Positions 8,080 through 14,000 of a DNA stretch of 14,000 nucleotides are shown here, one piece after another. The notes beneath the pieces were generated by a model, which saw nothing but the letters and a program-made list of their open reading frames with translations, did no database searches and was not told the origin of the DNA. The DNA lies in assembly GCA_012295275.1 (NCBI GenBank), contig CM022665.1, forward strand, positions 39,858,295-39,872,294, read 5' to 3'. The translations under genes were made by a program, and so were the position numbers. The first letter of the stretch is position 1; each line of letters starts with the position of its first letter. Origin of the DNA: Chrysomallon squamiferum (taxonomy: Eukaryota; Mollusca; Gastropoda; Neomphalida; Peltospiridae).

Positions 8080-8171
8080 GAAAAAGAGCCCTGTGTGAAG
8101 GCACTTGAAAGCTAATAATTTTAATTATAACTTCAGTTTGTTTTATTTTTGGGCCCAAATCTGTTAGGAAA

Positions 8172-8172
<1 letters not shown>

Positions 8173-8204
<32 letters not shown>
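8173..8204. repeat. (AC)16 dinucleotide microsatellite
   Basis: Sixteen perfect AC units lie about 95 nt after the poly-T run. Confidence 0.98.
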
Positions 8205-8206
<2 letters not shown>

Positions 8207-8956
8207 CTCTAAATTCAGTAGAAAATTGTTTTAAAGTTACTTTATTGTTGGTTTATGTAAGTGTGGATGCTAGCCACTAGCTTGTTCACATAGTTTCCAC
8301 TGTTAAAAGCTTTGCTGGCATGGCTGTTAAGATTGTTGAACCTAACAAAGTTTCCTTGTTTTATTAAGGAAAAAATAGTTCAGGGTTATGGGAAATTTTA
8401 CCTTTTTTCATGTGCTTTCATTTACCACAACAGTTTGACTGTGATTGTTTTTATGAAAAAAATATTTTAATGTTCTGATTTAGTTATTCTTTAAATATTG
8501 TATAAATGTCTTCTTTAAATCCTTTTTGTAAATATACAAGATGAATATTTCCTTTTTTAATTCTATTACTATTATTGTTTATTTAATGTAGTTTTTACAT
8601 TTTCAGAATATTACTTTGTCATACTTTATCTGTTGTTTCTCTACAAAATTGTTGATTGTTGAATGAAATATAAATTATTTTCTCAAAGAAAAATATTCTA
8701 TGGTGTTGACTGAAAAATACACATCTGACAGAAACATCACCAGTAAAAAATGTTCTATTCTTTGAATTCATATGAATTAAAATTCATTTGTTCATTTGTT
8801 TTTGTTTTTATATTTAAACATTATTTATCTGGGTTGAATTTAAAATAAGTGGGGTTTGTTTGAAAATTAAAATGTAATTGTATTGTTTTTATTGACTTCA
8901 CAAAACTTTATTTGGTAACTGCCATATCCTTCATACTTTTATTTTATATGTTTTTA

Positions 8957-8962
8957 AATAAA
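8957..8962 (+). promoter_or_regulatory. Candidate distal poly(A) signal AATAAA
   Basis: This AATAAA sits where base usage on the + strand turns from T-rich to A-rich. It would end a 4.8-kb 3' UTR. No GT-rich downstream element is obvious, so the call rests mainly on its position. Confidence 0.25.
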
Positions 8963-8965
8963 TAG

Positions 8966-10254
8966 ATAAAAAAAGAAAACAAAATCTACCATATAAAATA
9001 AAAATAGAAAAAAGAAAAGGAATAAAGGTGAAAAAGAAAATTTGATACATTATTATGACTAAGGATTTGTTAATATAAAGAAGATCTAGAAGAAAACAAC
9101 AAAAGGAATAAAATTATATACTTATCAGCGACAGAAAGTGAAACTTCAGTGAAAAAAAAAATAACATGAAGATAAACAAGAAAACATCTTACAATTAACA
9201 AATTTTCTTATTAACGAACAGACAACTCTGTTTATCTTGATTAAATTAAATTCATATTAATCTTTAGACTTGGCATTAGATAATAAATACTTAAACTAAA
9301 CATAGATAAATATATTTATAAACACACACACACACACACACACACACATTTGGAATTGGCTCTGTACAGGAAAAAGCTGGTATCTTATAAGAAAATAACC
9401 AGTTATTTATTTTATCCTGGAGTTATAAATAAATTAGTGGTTTTATTTTTCAACTCATCTCTCGAAAGTAATAGTTTCATATGTTTTGATTTAGTTTTCT
9501 CCTACAAAAACTATATATCAAAATAGTTTGTAAATAATAAAATTTATTGTTAATTTTTTTTAAATGAAAATTATATTCAAAATGGTTTTTCAACATCTAA
9601 AGCAGCAATTAAACACTAAAGAAATATATTTTCCAAAATATTATATAGGTAGTAAGTAATTTATCAAACTAAAAATAGTTTTCTTCCAAAATGTTAAAAA
9701 TATTTATTTTTGGCCAAAAATATAGAAATTGATAATTAATCTAATCATCATATCTTGCCACTATATCTACAATGACTGCATATATATATGTTTATCTTGC
9801 AATCATTGTAACTAATTGTTACTAATTTATACAGGAGATTAAGAAAAACTGATGGAATTTCGTGACATAAATAATGGATAAATAAAAAATATAAACAAAC
9901 ATAGAAGTAGGCAAATAGAATAAAATAAAAACATAAACATAACTAAACAAACAAAATAATAATAATAATAATAATAAACGAATCAGTCAATTAATAATTA
10001 AATAATAAAATACTGTATTAAATTCATAGGTGCCTCAGTGTTGTTGTTTTTGTTTTTTAAAGAAAAGATATTTAAATTCAAACATTGATTTCTCACTGTT
10101 ACCAGTCACAGTTTTAAACTTCTGATTCTGCAGATATTAAATCAGAAAATAAATTAAAGAAATTAAAGAACGAAATATAAATAAATAAAAAAACGAAATC
10201 CTTCATTTTCTTTACATCTTTCAAGTATAAATTCTGTATTAGTCAATTACAGTT

Positions 10255-10255
<1 letters not shown>
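8966..10255. other. A-rich non-coding region
   Basis: I see no gene here. The first 250 nt are markedly A-rich on the + strand. An (AC)n run lies at 9322-9348 and a short (AAT)n at 9957-9976. CpG words begin to reappear (9129, 9217, 9463). Short stop-rich frames occur in every direction. Confidence 0.6.
9322..9348. repeat. (AC)13 dinucleotide microsatellite
   Basis: Thirteen perfect AC units plus one A, in A-rich non-coding sequence. Confidence 0.97.
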
Positions 10256-10308
<53 letters not shown>

Positions 10309-10341
10309 TAGGCAGTAGTAGTAGCAATAGCAGCAGCAATA
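10256..10341. repeat. (AAT)17 followed by (AGT)/(AGC) units
   Basis: Seventeen AAT copies (10258-10308), a GGC break, then AGT and AGC units mixed with AAT to about 10341. Confidence 0.95.
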
Positions 10342-11178
10342 ATATAACAATAACATATCTGAAACCGTTTTCTTTTAAATTAAAACAAAAACATCATTTT
10401 TCAAATCCATTTTAAAAATGATTTTATTACAGTTTTCATCATTATTACAAACGTATTTTATTTAATATGCATAAACTACAATATAAGTAGGCTTTATTTA
10501 CATTTATCAGTCAGAGACTGATTTAAAAATATTTATATTTTAAAAACACATGCAATGTATAACAAAATCATAGGATTTCATCTTAACAGATGCTAAGGGC
10601 ATTTACTACCAATGGAATTAATGCGTTGCATTTTGACCGGGGTCGATTTTTGTTCGTTTGGTTTTCACTCTGTTTGATTTTTCTTTTTTTATAATAATAA
10701 TAATAATAAAAAAAAAAAAAAAAAAACCATTAAAAAATATATATTTGTAAAAAATAGAGGCATTCTAGCCATTTATTGATTTATTAAAAAAAAAAAAAAA
10801 AAAAAGAAAAATTAATAAATAAAATAATTTTAAGATTTACAAGTAGATTGTCGTTACAGTTCCGATTTAAATCTTGGAAGAGTTGTGGTCCCTGAGTATA
10901 TATTGTTGATAACGAAACCTACTGTAAAACGCCAATGTTCTCCCCTTAGTGATTTCAGTTTTGTTACATTTTTTATTTATTTTAAAATATTATTTATTTA
11001 CTTATTTATTTATTAGTATTATTTTAATATTATTTTATAAAAGAAAATAATAATATAAAGAAAAAGGAAAGTATTTATTGTATTTTATTTTTATCGAACT
11101 AAATAAAATTATTTACGTAGAGAGCGTAAATCAGAACGAGACAGAAAAAAAAATTAATACTGGGGAATAAAAGAAGAC

Positions 11179-11211
<33 letters not shown>

Positions 11212-11978
11212 GAAAACAGCAAATGAAATACTTCACGTCAATGATTTAGTTATCTGTCTTAAAATATTTTTAAAAAAAAAAAAAAAAAAAATTGATGTAT
11301 ATGACTATTTTTTAAAATTTGTTATTACTATTATTATTTTGTTATTATTTCCTTTTCAAAACAGACTGATTAAGAATAGTTCGAATTAAAAATGTGTCTG
11401 ATTTTCGTTTTCATTTTGTTGTTGTTGTTATATGCATAACTGTTTCTTTACTGGTATATTTTAAGTGAACATTTCAAAAATGATAATTTGGCAATAGAAT
11501 TAGAGGACAGGAATTTTTCTTCCTTTTTTTTTTTTTCTTTTTCTAAAATGGATGGAAAAAAACAACAGTATTTATATTCATACTATCTGCATGGAAATGA
11601 AACTTTACAGTACAGGCATAAAACTGGAAAATAATGTATAAAAAAAATATATATATACCCCATCCATAAATATAAATAAATAAATAAATTGTTTCTTTTG
11701 TCTTTTATTTATTAAATTTAATTTGGCTGAACACTGAACACAAAAGCCTAATGAATGTTTTTGTGATGCATCTATTTGTGTATGTATTCAGTTATTTCAA
11801 TTCTATTTACGTATTTTATACATTTTGTAAAATAATATACATTTATAGATTACTGAATTCGACTAATTATTAATTGTAAAATAAAACACACAATTACTAT
11901 ACAAAATACAAAATAATATATATAATATTATGATGAACAAAGTATAGTGTTATATGCCATAATCTTATTGTTTTCAAT

Positions 11979-12026
<48 letters not shown>

Positions 12027-12170
12027 TAATAATAATAATAAAATGAATGATAATTAAATAAATAAATAAATAAATAAATAAAATAAAGTTTATCTTAAAA
12101 ACAAATCATTAAAATTAATGAGGCATATTACAGCATGTTACGTTATTGTTTTCACTGGAAGGCACATAAA
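10342..12170. other. Non-coding region with poly-A and (AAT)n arrays
   Basis: I see no gene in this 1.8 kb. It holds poly-A runs near 10710-10726, 10784-10804, 11179-11206 (28 A) and 11271-11290, TTTA units near 10990-11010, and a large (AAT)n/(AAAT)n array at 11982-12085. A small island at 10600-10670 with GACCGGGGTCGA is more complex. No terminal repeats or target-site duplications are apparent around the poly-A runs. Confidence 0.6.
11982..12085. repeat. (AAT)13 / (AAT)6 / (AAAT)n array
   Basis: Thirteen AAT copies (11982-12020), one extra A, six more AAT copies (12022-12039), then AAAT-type units to about 12085. Confidence 0.96.
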
Positions 12171-12300
12171 CATTAAAAGTTGACTAGTTCATGGTCCCAC
12201 GATAATGGTGACCTTGACCCTTGCATGTATCATCGTAGGTCAGATTTCATAGGAATGACACATTTCCATTACTGCATATGAGTAATGCTTAATTTAAAAC
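12171..12300. other. Complex island with nuclear-receptor-type half-sites and a palindrome
   Basis: This 130-nt block is more complex and GC-richer than its flanks. It holds TGACCT and TGACCC back to back at 12209-12220 (on the other strand GGGTCAAGGTCA, a direct repeat with no spacer), AGGTCA at 12237-12242, and an interrupted palindrome at 12267-12287. It may be a regulatory element or a copy of a dispersed repeat. No ORF or RNA gene is recognisable. Confidence 0.4.
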
Positions 12301-12399
12301 ATGAAATTTGATAAGTGCTAGGATAATAATGATTATTTTTGTTTTTCTCTCGTCTGAAATTATAACATTTTTATTATTATTTATTATTACTAAAAAAAA

Positions 12400-12432
<33 letters not shown>

Positions 12433-13200
12433 TATGAAGGGTTTCTGGTTACCCGCTGATGAATTAATTATAACAAGCGAGTTCGTGCCCAGAGCAGGCG
12501 TACATGAATCTGAATGAATATAAAGATATTAATTACACTACAACAACATTCTCTAATACGATGCCTCTTCCTTTTAGTAATGTAGAGTTTTCAGGGTGTG
12601 TAAAAAGAATAATGGCCTTATTTCATCGAAGCCGTTATAAATTATAATTAAAATATTTTTAAGGTTTATAATGGACAGTTCGATAATGAGGAGATTGCAC
12701 GACCGTTCTCTAAACAAACCTACTAACTAATCTAAGTCCAGTGTACAAGCATGTAAACAAGTATTAAGGAACATGACACACGATGATGGAGAACATAATA
12801 ATTTCCTGTCATGCAGGACCCGAATTAACCCCTCTCCTCTACGTAACCTGTGCTGATTTATAATACTGTAATAATTTTAAAATGTATTAGACTCAGAGAG
12901 AGAGAGAGAGTTTACAAAAAACAAATATAATAATAATAAACAAATAAATAAATAAATAACAAAGAAAAAGAAAGAAGAAAAAAAAGTCCATTATGCAAGA
13001 CTAAGCTTGCTCCAAACAAAATGCATAATATATTCATTGATTTTACCAAATATTTGATTTTTTTTTTCTTTCTTTCTTAATAGTAAAGAAAAAAAATGTA
13101 ATAGAATTCGGTTATCTTACATTTATGTACAGTATTGTGTGGTTAATTACATATAGTACACACCTAAGGAAAAAAACACAAAAAAAACAACCTCTCAGTT
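12301..13200. other. Non-coding region of mixed complexity
   Basis: I see no gene here. An A-run/(AAT)n/A-run repeat lies at about 12391-12432. The blocks 12433-12520 and 12540-12860 are the least repetitive of the downstream region and carry scattered CpGs, but have no open frame of useful length on either strand. An (AG)8 run lies at 12895-12910. The rest is A-rich or T-rich. Confidence 0.55.
12895..12910. repeat. (AG)8 microsatellite
   Basis: Eight perfect AG units; the only GA repeat of note in the window. Confidence 0.95.
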
Positions 13201-13230
13201 CCTTAATTAATATGATAAACAGGTCATTTC

Positions 13231-13566
13231 CGGCGTCGGTGTGAGAAAAAAAAAAAAAAAAAAAAAAAAAAAGTATAAAATAAAATAAATAAAGTACATG
13301 CAGTTTGTCCTTCTGACTTTTACGACGCTTGTCAAAATATTTCTATGTAAATTTGTAACGAACGTTCTTCGCTCTATAATCCATCAATTTCAAAACGCTC
13401 GGAAAAAGATCCTATGTGTTATACGTGAGCTGTTAATGGTATAATACACTATTTCAATGTGAAACAACAGTCATGCACATCTGTCCGGTGATACATTTCC
13501 GTAAGGTTAAAGTTCTTTATATGGGTTTTCTGAAACGTACGTACGTCATTATGCAGGTGGACAACG
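13231..13566. other. CpG-richer patch
   Basis: I count 17 CpG dinucleotides in these 336 nt, in words such as CCGGCGTCGG, ACGACGC, ACGAACGTTCTTCGC and ACGTACGTACGT. The stretch 6270-9120 has one. A 27-nt poly-A (13246-13272) lies inside. It could be a regulatory region or simply unmethylated intergenic DNA; no promoter element or transcript is recognisable. Confidence 0.45.
13246..13272. repeat. Poly-A run of 27 nt
   Basis: Twenty-seven A bases in a row, without recognisable retroelement sequence before it. Confidence 0.97.
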
Positions 13567-14000
13567 AAACAGACCTTTTAACACTAGAAAATAAAACTAG
13601 ATGTCCTTGTTTGAATTCTTCATTCTTGAAAGGAGATTTTTTTTTTTTTTTTTTTTTTTGTTGATGTGTATTTAATACACAGTATAATCAGAACATTAAT
13701 ATAGTAGTTCTGGAACGGGAAATTCAGAAAAAATAAAAGAAAAAATATTTTAGGAAAATTGTTCAGTAAGCTTCTCAAATCAGTGAAGTATACATTTTAA
13801 CTTGAATTATGGAGCACTATTTTTTTAACAATTTGTACACGGGCGTATTTACTTTTATTTATTTATTTATTTTTTTTTTTTTTTTTTTTTTTTCCACAAG
13901 GCACCATAAAACAGTATTTAATAACGGTTTTGACTAAAATATTTCTAATTAAAACTGATTTTCATTAAAAAATAATTTGTGTTTTGTACTGTCCAGATCT
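13567..14000. other. Non-coding end of the window
   Basis: I see no gene here. Poly-T runs lie at 13637-13659 (23 T) and 13871-13893 (23 T, after TTTA units). The rest is AT-rich sequence of ordinary complexity. Confidence 0.6.

Larger units (their letters stand above)
4141..8965 (+). other. DDHD1: Putative long 3' UTR / downstream transcribed region
   Basis: There is no coding sequence here. Complex, moderately AT-rich blocks (about 4580-5040, 5370-6180, 7520-7980, 8210-8950) alternate with microsatellites, which fits a long 3' UTR. The + strand is mostly T-rich with very few CpGs, and both features change near 8.95-9.1 kb. Possible Pumilio-type TGTANATA motifs occur at 5439, 5549 and 8527, but such words are expected by chance in sequence like this. 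The true end of the transcript cannot be set from the sequence; a much shorter 3' UTR ending after the AATAAA at 4462, 5046 or 5060 is equally possible. Confidence 0.4.

Noticed and set aside
7952-8206. 84-codon - strand frame with poly-Lys and Cys-Val repeats
   Set aside because: It is the translation of the T36 run and (AC)16.
11179-11206. Poly-A run as the tail of a retroposed gene or SINE
   Set aside because: The sequence before it shows no tRNA-like boxes, coding remnant or flanking duplication that I can recognise.
12308-12517. 69-codon + strand open frame
   Set aside because: Ile/Lys runs come from (AAT)n; the last 30 codons look more complex but match nothing I know.
13473-13664. 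63-codon + strand open frame ending in poly-Phe
   Set aside because: Ends in a poly-T run; no domain or splice context.
1-14000. tRNA or rRNA genes, CRISPR array, LTR element, viral insertion
   Set aside because: No such feature was recognisable on reading either strand; the spaced repeats present are all microsatellites or decayed tandem units.

Overview
The window looks like nuclear DNA from an invertebrate animal. It is very AT-rich, packed with microsatellites ((ATT)n, (TTTA)n, (AC)n, long poly-A and poly-T runs), and its only recognisable gene is split by short GT-AG introns. The repeat style reminds me of cephalopod molluscs such as octopus. That is an impression only; no sequence here proves the lineage.

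The gene is on the + strand, from the first visible exon at 1029 to a stop codon at 4140. Spliced, it gives the C-terminal part (about 229 residues) of a DDHD-domain phospholipase A1, closest to DDHD1 (phosphatidic-acid-preferring PLA1). Four exons join in frame: 1029-1178, 1685-1922, 2253-2399 and 3992-4140. The upstream exons, including the lipase GxSxG serine, lie outside the window. The four residues that I take to give the DDHD domain its name are all visible. Between exons three and four, at 3549-3554, there is a candidate 6-nt microexon. It has a good acceptor and a perfect GTAAGT donor, and its phase fits both neighbours, so it would add or drop two residues without changing the frame. 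This is the most interesting signal in the window.

From 4141 to about 8.96 kb there is no coding sequence. The + strand stays mostly T-rich and almost free of CpG, which would fit a long 3' UTR or read-through transcript. AATAAA signals occur at several points, including 5046, 5060 and 8957. This stretch also holds an eroded GCATAA/GGCATA repeat field (7104-7512), a 36-nt poly-T inside a long pyrimidine tract, and an (AC)16.

From about 8.96 kb to the end I see no gene. Base usage turns more A-rich and CpG becomes more frequent. There are long (AAT)n and poly-A arrays, plus a few more complex islands: a block at 12171-12290 with three nuclear-receptor-type half-sites and a near-perfect palindrome, and a CpG-richer patch at 13231-13566. 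I see no tRNA, rRNA, CRISPR array, intact transposon or second protein-coding gene.
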